From positions 707,735-744,227 of the forward strand of contig MNCI01013865.1 of the NCBI GenBank assembly GCA_015680685.1: a stretch of DNA of 36,493 nucleotides. Direction: 5' to 3'. The stretch is from Gnetum montanum (Eukaryota > Streptophyta > Gnetopsida > Gnetales > Gnetaceae). Below are positions 20,116-28,621 of this stretch, piece by piece. The notes beneath the pieces were generated by a model. The model worked only from the letters and a program-made list of their open reading frames with translations, did not search any database and had not been told where the DNA came from. Made by a program: the position numbers and the translations under genes. Each line of letters starts with the position of its first letter. Position 1 is the first letter of the stretch.

Positions 20116-21247
20116 ATGGCAACGCATCATGATCTTTCTTCACCTCTAGCTTTAACAAGTCCACACAGCGAGCTTACAAGACAACTAGACCCTGAGTCAA
20201 TAGACTGGGGATCATCCGCAGATAGCACTATAGCATCCTTAGAAACATCCCCAGACTGGCCTGAACATCTAGTCCAAGCCCTAGATTTAGAGGCTAAGGA
20301 TGTAATTGAGGATCCTTTAACTAAAATTCCTGTGACCACATCTAGGGGGGAAATAAAAATGTTAAAACTTAGCTCCCTCCTAGATTCACAGACACACAAA
20401 GATATAACCAAAGTATTGCAGGACAACATCAAAGTATTCACATTGTCTTACAATGACATGTCAGGTTTAAACCCAAGGCTTATACAGCACAACATTGTCT
20501 TAGATCCGCAGATGAAAGTAGTTAAGCAGAAGGCTTGCAAACTTAAACCATAGATCGCACTAGCCATACGGGATGAAATCACCAAGCTATATCAAGCTAG
20601 TTTCATCTGGACAGTTGATTACTTGAAGTGGGTGTCAAACATCGTTGTGCTTTCTAAGAAAATAGGAGGGGTACAAATCTGTATAAACTTTTGAGATCTG
20701 AACAAGGCAACAATCAAAGACGATTTTTCACTATCAAGTATCGATCAACTCATCGACACTACAACTGGTCATGGCCTGTTATCTTTCATGGATGGTTTCT
20801 TCGGCTACAACCAAATTCACATTAACCCAGAGCATCAATTAACAAAAACCTTCATGACCCCCTAGGAGACTTTCTATTATAATATGATGCCCTTTGGGCT
20901 CAAGAATGCCAAAGCAACCTACCATCAAGCCATGACATACATCTTTAGCGACTACATCTTAGAAACGTTGAACAACTACATGGATGACATAGCAATGAAA
21001 TCTAAAGAAGTTGTCGATCATCCCAATGATCTAGCTATAGTTCTCAAACATTGCCATAGGCATGATTTATGTCTTAACCCAAAAAAGTGTGTCTTCAGGG
21101 TGAGAATCGGATGCATGTTAGGGTTTGTACTATCAGAGGCTAGAATATGAGTGGACCCTGACAAATTCATGGACATCATTAATCTAATGCCACATACAAA
21201 TCTTAAGGAATTGAGTGAGTTACAAGGAATATTAAAATGGGTGAGAC
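20116..21247 (+). pseudogene. Reverse transcriptase of the Tat element, broken by a LINE
   Basis: One frame from the ATG at 20116 covers the Tat-type N-terminal extension (DNIKVFTLSYNDMSGL), then the RT core: DEITKLYQASFI, WVSNIVVLSKK, DLNKATIKDDF, SFMDGFFGYNQI, MMPFGLKNAKATYHQAM and the catalytic YMDD at 20977-20988. It ends at ELSELQGILKW, the start of the connection region. In-frame stops occur at 20551 (TAG), 20692 (TGA, Arg expected), 20862 (TAG, Trp expected) and 21148 (TGA). The enzyme would copy element RNA into DNA. The frame is cut at the N at 21248, where LINE sequence begins, and resumes at about 23126 with RFIAKLTNK. Confidence 0.9.
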
Positions 21248-21248
21248 N
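21248..21248. other. Single N exactly at the gypsy/LINE junction
   Basis: RT of the Tat element is readable up to the base before it, and LINE coding sequence starts in frame immediately after it. The N may mark a joined assembly gap, so LINE sequence may be missing here. Confidence 0.9.
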
Positions 21249-23090
21249 TTCATGCTATTCATAAGGATAAGGAACAAAAATTGATTCAAGGTATTTTCAT
21301 TGATCATAATGTTCCTTCCTTATTGAATATGCATTTTGCTGATGACTCATTCTTTATGATAAAAAATGATGCTCTTATTGCTGATCGTCTTTTTTATCGC
21401 ATAGATCAATATTGTAGACTCTCTGGCTCTCAGATTAATTGGTTCAAATCTTCTATCTTTTGCAACAAAGAGGTTCAAGCCTGGGCGGTGTCTAAGTCTT
21501 GGCAATTTTTAGGAAAGGATCAAGTTTTTAAGCTTCTTGGCATTCCCTTTTCTTTTGGCGGATCATCCAAAACATTATGGGATGTCACTGTGAAGAAACT
21601 TGAACAAAAGCTTATTAAGTGGAAGGAAAAGAAGCTATCTATGGCTGGTAAATTTATTGTCTGCAAGCATATTCTCCAAGCTACCCATGTGTATTACTCT
21701 TCTTGTTGGGCTCCTAGCATCTCTGCTTATCGTCGCATTGATCAACTAGTCAAACACTTTCTTTGGAACAGCAGCCATACTAAGAAAGGATTTTGTCGGG
21801 TTGCTTGGAACGTCTGTACTTCTCATAAAGAGGACGGCGGTTTGGGCCTCATTAATTGCTACAAACAGGGCATTGTGTTATGTGCCAAATGGATGGCCAA
21901 ATGCTTATCTAGCTCTGAACCTTGGAAGCTTCTTTTCCTTAAACGCATACAGCTTGGGAAGCCCAAAGGTAGTAATTATTGGAATAATACTCATTTCCTT
22001 AACTGGATTCTTTTTCCCACTGGTATTACCATTTCTGGTTCTGTTGTCATCAAACACATTTGGAAGGCATGGTGTTATATCAGTCAGTTTTGGAACTTTA
22101 ACACTATCACTATTTCTTCCTCTACACTTGATAAGCTTTCTCCTTGGTGGATTCCCATTCACAATGAACCTTGGGCCATTAAGCGTCCTCGTCTATGTAG
22201 CACTTGGGATAAGCTTGGCATCTCCTCCCTCTCCTCTCTTCGCATTCATAATCGTTGGATTACTTGGACTGAATGTCACCTTATTTACGGTATTAATGCT
22301 GCTCAAAAGTCTACCTTTTGTACGATTTTGGATAGCTTGAACAAAAGTGTTGGTATTCAAGACTCCCTTGGTGGTTTTTTAGATCTTTCTTGGACTTCTG
22401 GTCATCAAGTTTTTCCCTATCATTCGAAGATTTTTTACTCTCTTATTAATTCCACTACTAATATTTGGCCTAGATTCAACCATCTTTGGCAAGTTAATCT
22501 TAATGTGCAGGTTTGGAGGCAACGTATTCAGACTATTTGGACTACTCCTACTTCTTCAAAGATTCAACATTTTCTGTGGTATCTGATTCACCAAGGTCTT
22601 CCTGTGGGTGTTCGGTGCTCTCATCTGGGGGGTTCCTGACCCACGATGTCCTATTTGTCACAGGGAAGATGCATTTACTCATTGTTTTTTTTCTTGTCCC
22701 CTTGCTCATAGCTCTTGGATTTGGTGTGGCAGGTTTTTACAGGGTTTTCGACCAAGCTTGGATGAGGTTCTTTTTGGGGACACTCCGCATCTTCAAGGCT
22801 CTTTAGTTTATATCTGGTGTCGCCTTCGTCCCCTTATTCTCCATGCTATCTGGAAATTTCGTTGTAATGTGGTTTTTCAACGTGATTCTCCTACTAATAT
22901 TCTCTCCTTGTCTATTCAAGGAGACATTGTTCAACAGCTAATGCTGCAGTTGAGCTCTTGAACTTTTTCTCTCTCTCTCTCATTCTTCCTAATTTCTTGT
23001 AGTTTCTCCTCTTTTGAGGTGAGCATGTCCTAATTTCTTGTACTATTTTCTTTTTTCTCTATTAATTAAATTTATTTTTGGGGTCCGACA
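21249..23090 (+). mobile_element. 5'-truncated LINE (non-LTR) insertion
   Basis: Only the 3' part of a LINE ORF2 is present, on the plus strand. It begins just before RT motif C (FADD at 21335-21346), so the endonuclease and early RT motifs are missing. It continues with the LLGIPFSFGG segment, WKEKKLSMAGKFIVCKHIL and the typical LINE C-terminal zinc region CPIC...H...C (zf-RVT, from 22647). The frame shifts by one base in the G run near 22626. Coding ends at the TGA at 22959, and the 3' part contains a CT microsatellite (about 22968-22984) and an AT-rich tail. No long poly(A) or clear target duplication is seen. The right edge is placed at about 23090, before the polypyrimidine run, and is approximate. 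Confidence 0.85.
21281..22961 (+). pseudogene. LINE ORF2 fragment: RT C-terminus and zinc region
   Basis: 452 codons are open from 21281 to 22639, and the frame is already open from 21249. Then a +1 frame covers 22608-22961. Joining them at the G6 run (22626-22631) restores a continuous reading through RCSHLG into PDPRCPIC, so a single extra G explains the break. No other stop interrupts about 570 codons, unlike the surrounding Tat sequence, which suggests a much younger insertion. The fragment lacks the catalytic palm N-terminus and cannot act alone. Confidence 0.85.
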
Positions 23091-23119
23091 CCCCCCTCCC
23101 CCCCACCCTACAAGGTAGG

Positions 23120-23720
23120 GTACAGTTCATCAAAAGGTTTATAGCAAAGTTGACTAACAAGTTACACCCCATGCAACATCTACTAAAGAAAGGGGTTAAC
23201 CTCAAATGGACACCATGATGCCAACAAGCTTTTGATGATCTGAAGGAAGAGCTTTTACACATCCCAACTATTTACCCACCATAGAGGGATAAGCCTTTCT
23301 TCATCTACCTTATCACCTCAGACACCACTATGGTGGCACTATTATTTTAGAGATGAGATGATGGCTCTAAGACTTCATTGTACTATCTAAGTCATGCATT
23401 GATAGCATATGAGGCAAGATACAACAAGGTGGAAAGAAACTACCTCGCCCTAGTATTTGCATTAAAGAAGTGGAGGCATTACCTATTTCGCAGTAAAGTT
23501 AACATCATTTGCAAGAGCAATGTACTCCAAGCTATCACAAATAATCTATATGAAAGCAGCAGGATAGCCTGTTGGAAAGCCATAACAGTAGAATTCAACT
23601 TGCACTATGTAATCCAATCATCGACAAAGGGTCAAGCTATAGTAATGCAACTTACGATCTCACCTATTGATGGCCATGCAATCATAGATCCTAAATTCCC
23701 TGATGAGCATGTTAGCACTA
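23120..23720 (+). pseudogene. RT connection and classical RNase H of the Tat element
   Basis: The reading resumes after the LINE with FIKRFIAKLTNK and LLKKGVNLKW, then the LTR-type RNase H region: FFIYLITSDTTMVALL, YYLSHALIAYEARYNKVERN and ALKKWRHYL. The segment where ordinary Ty3/gypsy elements have a TDH motif reads ICKSNVLQ, so that catalytic Asp is absent. Tat-lineage elements are known to have a degenerate classical RNase H alongside a second one. TAG and TAA stops lie near 23282 and 23348. A typical Tat segment (STKGQAIVMQL) closes the domain. Confidence 0.82.
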
Positions 23721-23734
23721 TCAACATCATCCCG

Positions 23735-24140
23735 TTGCATCTTGAGGCTACTTTGCATTTTGATGGTGCCTCGACTGCACGAGGGGGTAGTGTAGCTATC
23801 ATCATTACATTCCCCTCTGGGGAAATGCAACCTTTTTCTTATCGTTTTGCATTCCCTTGTACAAAAAACATGGCAGAGTATGAAGGGTTACTCAGGGGCC
23901 TTTTGGCAGCCCAAGCATTAAGCATACAACACCTGGTAGTTTGCATAGATTCACAACTTGTTGTGAATCAAATCACCAAGGTCTACGGCTACAAGGCTAC
24001 ACACTTGTAGCCCTACTATGACTTAGCGAAAAGCCTGCTCAAATAGTTTACAACAACGGATGTGCAACACATGCCACATAATGAAAACACCATAGCAAAT
24101 GCCCTGGACACCCTAGCATTAAATGTGCCACTACACTTGT
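23735..24140 (+). pseudogene. Second, archaeal-type RNase H (aRNH) of the Tat element
   Basis: The frame contains LHFDGASTARGG (first Asp codon at 23762-23764), FPCTKNMAEYEGLLRG (Glu) and VCIDSQLVVNQI (Asp), the catalytic order of aRNH. The closing motif reads HMPHNENTIANALDTLA. Asn at 24098-24100 replaces the last Asp of the usual ADAL, and two TAG stops lie near 24010 and 24046. Dual RNase H with aRNH before integrase is the hallmark of the Tat branch (Ogre, Retand, TatI-III). It would degrade the RNA strand in RNA-DNA hybrids. Confidence 0.85.
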
Positions 24141-25473
24141 TCGCAAGTTTTCCAGCTTCGATTACCGAATGTATGGAGCCTATCACTCAGGCAGTACATG
24201 TAGCCTTGGTTAGCATTGTGAACACCCAAGAGTGGTACGTCAACATTAAAGCCTACCTACAACATGATGAGCCCCCAAGTGGATTGACATCTACCCAGAG
24301 AGATGCAATCCATAAGTGTGCTTGGCAATCTGTGCTTATGGGAGACAACGCCCTATGCAAACACTCCTATGACAAGATATTGTTGGCATGTGTAAATGAG
24401 AAACAAGCACATAAGGTTATTAATGAAGTACATGAGGGACTTTGTGGTGGACACATAGCACCTAGGGCCATGGCCACAAAAATTAGACACCTAGGGTACT
24501 ACTAGCCTCACATGGAGCATGACTGCCTAGCCAAAGTCATGACTTTTCATACATGCCAATGATACACAAATCTTCTACATGTTTCAGATATAGGGTTGCA
24601 TCCAACGTAGATCATGTGGTCTTTCTAGCAATGGGAACTAGACATCATAGAACCTATCACGCTTAAGTCTTCCACAGGACATAGCTTCATCATCATTGCC
24701 ATCGAGTATTTTACCAAGTGGGTGAAGGCTATTCCCCTAAGGAAGACTACATCCCAGCAGGTTTTCCATTTCATCTTAGACAAAATCATGACAAGGTTTG
24801 GGCTTCCTATGACTATTGTGATCGACAATTAGCCACAGTTCAACAGCATGAAAACCAAGACCTTCTGCAGCAATCTTGACATTAGGCAATCATTCTCCTC
24901 GCCATACTACCCATAGGCAAATGAATAGGTAGAAGCTATGAACAAGTCCATCATCAACTTGCTTATGAAAATGCTTAACAACAGCAAGAGATGATAGCAT
25001 AAGCAAATACTCTATGTGCTATGGGCTTACAGGATAACATGCATGACTGCAATAGGTAAAACACCTTATAGTCTTGTTTATGGATCTGAAGCCATGTTAC
25101 CTCTTGAGTTGCAGGTACCATCACTTGGAATGATCCTATCAAACGTCATGAGCAAAGCCTAGAATATCGAGTTGAGGATCATCGACCTCAACTCCATAGA
25201 GGAGGAGCATGCACAGATTCTTGGTCCCATAGAGCATTATCAAAATAAGCAGTGGTAGAAGCACCATGCAAATCCATATCAATGACCATATAGAAGGAAG
25301 ACCTCATTCTCAAGGCTGTCCGTGAACATGTGAACAAATTCTCAGCAAACTAAAAAGGTTTGTTCATGGTCACAAAAGCCTTTGGGAATGGGGCCTTCAA
25401 GTTGGCAGACATGGATGGCAATGAGTTCGCAAATCCTGTGAATCACTCATACCTCAAGCCATACTACATCTAA
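24141..25473 (+). pseudogene. Integrase of the Tat element, broken
   Basis: The zinc-binding part is readable: His residues in EVHEGLCGGH, then CLAKVMTFHTCQ, where the first Cys of the usual CxxCQ is Phe. The catalytic triad survives: Asp at 24641, Asp at 24824 and Glu at 24932, giving exact D,D(35)E spacing. Flanking motifs are IIIAIEYFTKWVKA, IDN-PQFNS and [11 protein letters not shown]. Stops at the QFNS and YYP positions are TAG or transitions. A frameshift lies between about 25250 and 25357, after which the domain's usual end is readable (FGNGAFKLADMDG, LKPYYI, TAA at 25471). The enzyme would insert the element DNA. It is inactive here. Confidence 0.88.
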
Positions 25474-25495
25474 TGCATGAGAAAGATAAGCAAAC

Positions 25496-25860
25496 GTCCA
25501 CTACGATGTAAAACTGGCAAAGGTAAGCACTCATACTTTACGATGTAAAACTGGCACAGATCATCCGCTATGACGTAAAACTGGCACATGTCATCGGCTA
25601 TGACGTAAAAATGGCACAAATCATCTGCTATGATGTAAAACTGAAAAATGAAGTCTGCTATGACTATAAACTGGCATAGACTATTCACCATGACATAAAA
25701 CTAGTGAAGCACGATCTCCTAGGACTTTAAACTAGCACAATCCACCATCCGCTACGATGATAAACTATCACAATGCTAGGACCTTAAACTAGTGCACCAC
25801 GATCTACTGGGACCTTAAACTAGTGCACCATGGTCTACCAGGATCTTAAACTAGGTTCGT
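25496..25860 (+). repeat. Tandem repeats in the 3' untranslated region
   Basis: Two related arrays. 25496-25680 has units of about 35-40 bp around CTATGACGTAAAACTGGCAC. 25690-25860 has units around GGACCTTAAACTAGTGCACC. Tandem repeats just after integrase are a known feature of Tat/Ogre elements. The second core is nearly the same as the repeats at 16500-16645 and 19846-19990. Confidence 0.85.
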
Positions 25861-26239
25861 AGCACTTCTTTAGCATGCATCCACAATCATCAGAACAAGC
25901 GAGCATGCACATAGTGCCAACACAGGGTGGGATGTTGCAGTTCCCGAATGTAGTTCATGATGCTAAGGAAACACCCTTGAGAATATATGAAAATCCACTA
26001 TCCCTGGCATCTTGTTGATCCTCTAGAGATGTCTTCTAACATCTTGCTGACCTTTCAGAGGTATCACTACCATGTTCCATCACCCTGGTAGTAGCTTCCT
26101 TGGTCAGCACTTGCTACTAAAGTTCCAGCACTATTGTGGCCCAGCCATAGTATTGCTATTCTCTGACCCCCACCAGCACCTAAGCTTAAGAGACGTTTAG
26201 TTGTTCAGTAGCCCATCTCACAACTGAACTACATAATGT
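25861..26239 (+). other. 3' untranslated region of the Tat element
   Basis: No gene is seen. It lies between the tandem repeats and the antisense frame at 26240. CTTGTTGATCCTCTAGAGAT and CTTGCTGACCTTTCAGAGGT (25992-26060) form a short imperfect direct repeat. Confidence 0.4.
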
Positions 26240-26700
26240 TTACCTTAGGTGGGGATTCCTAAGCACTTGCATCACCATAATTCCTAGCTGCCTCGACATC
26301 GACCTCTCCATGTAGATGCTGCTAAAACCATTACTGTCCTTTCTAGTTTGGACATTGAATGGCTCAGCAATAGCATCCATTATTTCAGTAGTGTTCAAAG
26401 CAAGCAAGACCTTTGCCTTCATTTTGCATCATGGTTGCTTCTTATGGTTTGCTCTCCATTGTGTTTGCAGGATACGTACAAGAGGGATGTCAATCAGAGG
26501 TGCATTTTTCAATGGAGACAAGACACTACATTGTTCTAAGGTGGTCATCTTGACTAGCTTAGCTACTTCGGAGTGCACATCCTATCCCCCCCCCTTAACC
26601 TCCTTTACCTCATTCTTTACACCCGCAATTCTCACTCTCACTTCTTTTACGAATTTTTCTAATGCTTGTAAAGCCCTCCCATATGCCCAACCACAAATTC
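26240..26700 (-). pseudogene. Second antisense frame, between integrase and the 3' LTR
   Basis: The minus strand reads in one frame from about 26700 to the TAA at 26240, about 150 codons interrupted by only two stops (TAG beside a C9 run near 26585, and a TGA near 26430). The readable protein begins with a charged, coiled-coil-like ALQALEKFVKEVRVRI and ends with MERSMSRQLGIMVMQVL. I do not recognise it. Tat elements are known to carry an antisense ORF in this position, which supports a real but decayed gene. No promoter is identified, and the start is uncertain. Confidence 0.4.
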
Positions 26701-27234
26701 CATGACACGCGTAACAAAGCTCGCCACATGGGAAGCATATGTAGGAAGGTTAAAGCCCCATGTGGATGTGACACAACTCATCTTAGGAAAGAAACACGTC
26801 CTGCGAGAAGGTTGTTTGCAAATGTAAATGGTAGAACAACAAAAGAAAAGGGTAAAAGAGCAAAATCTCATACAAAAAAAAATAAAAAAAAGAGTGTGCC
26901 TAAAATAAATGGTGCATCAGCTATTTCATAGTAACCCTCTCTAAGCATTCCAATGAGAGGTCAAAGATTAGCAAAATCAAAGATGACCATGCAGACAACT
27001 TCCTCACAAGCATTCCAATGAGGGACTTTGCTAAGCCTCATCTTTACCATTTTCTTGAACCTCATTCTCCCCCCGGTTTAACCTTTTCTCTTTCCCTACA
27101 TAACCAATCCAACACTCTCAAGCATAGCTAAGCAACATCCTAGTGATTACCAAAGAGCAATGTTGGCATCATGTCTTTCGTAGTGTTTCGTATTCTTTGT
27201 CGACGTCTCTTGGGTCCCTCCTCCAGAAAGCAAC
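26701..27234 (+). other. 3' untranslated region before the polypurine tract
   Basis: No recognised gene. A plus frame (26662-26931) encodes a Lys-rich run that reflects an A-rich stretch (26830-26890) and is probably not coding. GCATTCCAATGAG occurs twice (26946, 27010) as a short direct repeat. Confidence 0.4.
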
Positions 27235-27247
27235 AAAGAGGGGCCAA
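27235..27247 (+). other. Polypurine tract of the Tat element
   Basis: AAAGAGGGGCCAA lies directly before the TGAAACACCC start of the 3' LTR, the expected place for priming plus-strand DNA. It is pyrimidine-interrupted at the end. Confidence 0.6.
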
Positions 27248-27647
27248 TGAAACACCCTAAAATTTCAAGATCCTCTTGCTTTACAAGGGTCTTGGAATCC
27301 AAGCAAGGGACTTCCACAAGTGCAGGGTCATGACCGCTTGGCAAGAAATGGATGCTCTGAGTTCAAACTATCCAATTCGGAAAATTTTCTACCTCCAATG
27401 TTGACAAACCTGATGGACTCTCTAGCCCACCCACCTGGATGATTCATCTGGTTGATAGTTTACTTAGAAACCATACATGGAGTTGTCGGTAGTGCTTAGG
27501 ATGTGCGAAATAGTTTGACAAGTTTTCTAGTCAAGAAGTTTGATATGCTACACTACGCTATGTGGCATAGCAGGCCTCAGAAGACAGTTGTTTAGGCAAT
27601 TAACTATAAACTATTTTAGGACAAAGTGCTACGTTGTGCTACACTAT
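27248..27647 (+). mobile_element. 3' LTR of the Tat element, left part
   Basis: Begins TGAAACACCC and matches 5261-5649. It is interrupted at 27647 by the 7.1 kb Gag-protease element and continues at 34789. The last five bases, ACTAT (27643-27647), are one copy of that element's target duplication. Confidence 0.85.
27643..27647. repeat. Target-site duplication ACTAT (left copy)
   Basis: Five bases repeated at 34784-34788 on the other side of the element. The uninterrupted 5' LTR has one equivalent copy (GCTAT, 5645-5649). Five bases is the usual duplication for Ty3/gypsy integrases. Confidence 0.9.
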
Positions 27648-28070
27648 TGATGAGTGGTGAGGTACCCCTACACTCAACCATACGAAATGAGCATAGCATG
27701 CACGATCCGGTCGAACTCCGCAGACTAAATGCCTAAACGCCACTAGGAATGCTTAGGGTTAATCGTTTGTTGTCTTCCCAGGCTTGCTTGTATGTGTCAC
27801 GGTGTATGGTTAAGCAAGTCTGAGGTATATGATTTTTTTGGTATTTTTTGGTTTATCTCCTAAGAAATGAGGGTGAAGGGTTGAGAAACTAACTAAATCT
27901 AACTACAACACTAAGTCCTAGCGTTAGCATCCGTTCCCACTTGCCGTACACACCCTGAACTATGAAACTATGGCTACCAAACTCTAATCATTACTGGGAT
28001 CACCACATGTAATGCACGTGCTCGAAGCGGTCGTACTGAGACACTTAACTAACCTAAGTGTGACAAGTAG

Positions 28071-28258
28071 CCAATTCCTTGACTAGCCGTACACATCTGT
28101 AGATGCTCGTAATCAAGTTGTACTTTTCCCACATTCTAGGAGGAAAGGGTTGAGAGAATCTACTCACGATGAGTAGCAGATTCCTTGGCTAGCCATACAC
28201 GTTCGTCAATGCTCGTAACCAAGTCGAACTCATGACGCGTTACTAGGAAAGTAGGAAA
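28071..28258. repeat. Internal direct duplication in the LTR
   Basis: Two diverged copies of about 80 bp share TTCCTTGxCTAGCCxTACAC, then ATGCTCGTAAxCAAGT, then TAGGAxxAAAG. The same pair is in the other LTR (about 34290-34475), so it predates the insertion. Confidence 0.75.
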
Positions 28259-28484
28259 TAACATTAATTAAACCTATCCATGCACTACAAGGTTTATCCA
28301 CAAAGCTCATCTTTATTGCCGTACACAACTTGCATTTAGGTACAAAGCTGCTTGAATAAAGAACCGTTCACTTGGGGGACTCCTACTACGGGCACATGGA
28401 AAATATTCTATCTCTGGGGTGATCAATCCACCAGAGCTTCGCTACTTTACGCCTATGATTAGAAATGAGGGGAGTGTCGCCTCT

Positions 28485-28492
28485 TATTTATA
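28485..28492 (-). promoter_or_regulatory. TATA box in the 3' LTR of the Gag-protease element
   Basis: TATAAATA on the minus strand, conserved at 34714-34707 in the 5' LTR and in the older relative near 4649. Confidence 0.6.
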
Positions 28493-28507
28493 GATATGGT
28501 GGTGGAC

Positions 28508-28592
28508 CACGATATCGTGTACGCGATATTGCAGGGAAAGACACGATATCGCAGGGGATGCGATATCTTGTCGACCGCGATATCGCGTTGCA
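28508..28592. repeat. Cluster of CGATATCG-type palindromes in U3
   Basis: Four perfect GATATC sites and one GATATT, mostly in wider CGATATCG or GCGATATCGC context, lie within about 85 bases at the outer edge of U3. The other LTR keeps one perfect site and one variant. Confidence 0.85.
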
Positions 28593-28607
28593 ATCTACGT
28601 CTCATCA

Positions 28608-28621
28608 TACCCCCATGACTG
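28608..28621 (-). other. Polypurine tract of the Gag-protease element
   Basis: On the minus strand CATGGGGGTA abuts the TGATGAG start of the 3' LTR. The run is short and G-rich; the position identifies it. Confidence 0.55.

Larger units (their letters stand above)
27648..28607 (-). mobile_element. 3' LTR of the Gag-protease element (960 bp)
   Basis: Starts TGATGAG, ends CTCATCA. It contains an internal duplication (28071-28152 and 28180-28258, sharing ATTCCTTGxCTAGCCxTACAC), a minus-strand TATA box (28485-28492) and a cluster of GATATC palindromes at 28510-28590. It is 46 bp longer than its partner, all of the difference lying in that cluster. Confidence 0.9.

Noticed and set aside
21801-22340. 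A 179-codon hydrophobic plus-strand frame (membrane protein)
   Set aside because: It lies entirely inside the LINE ORF2 in another frame. The T-rich composition produces false hydrophobic segments.
25496-25860. CRISPR-like array
   Set aside because: The units are diverged and adjoining without uniform unique spacers, and the surroundings are a plant retrotransposon. They are ordinary tandem repeats.
26662-26931. Plus-strand Lys-rich basic protein
   Set aside because: The Lys run comes from an A-rich stretch in the 3' untranslated region. No domain is seen.
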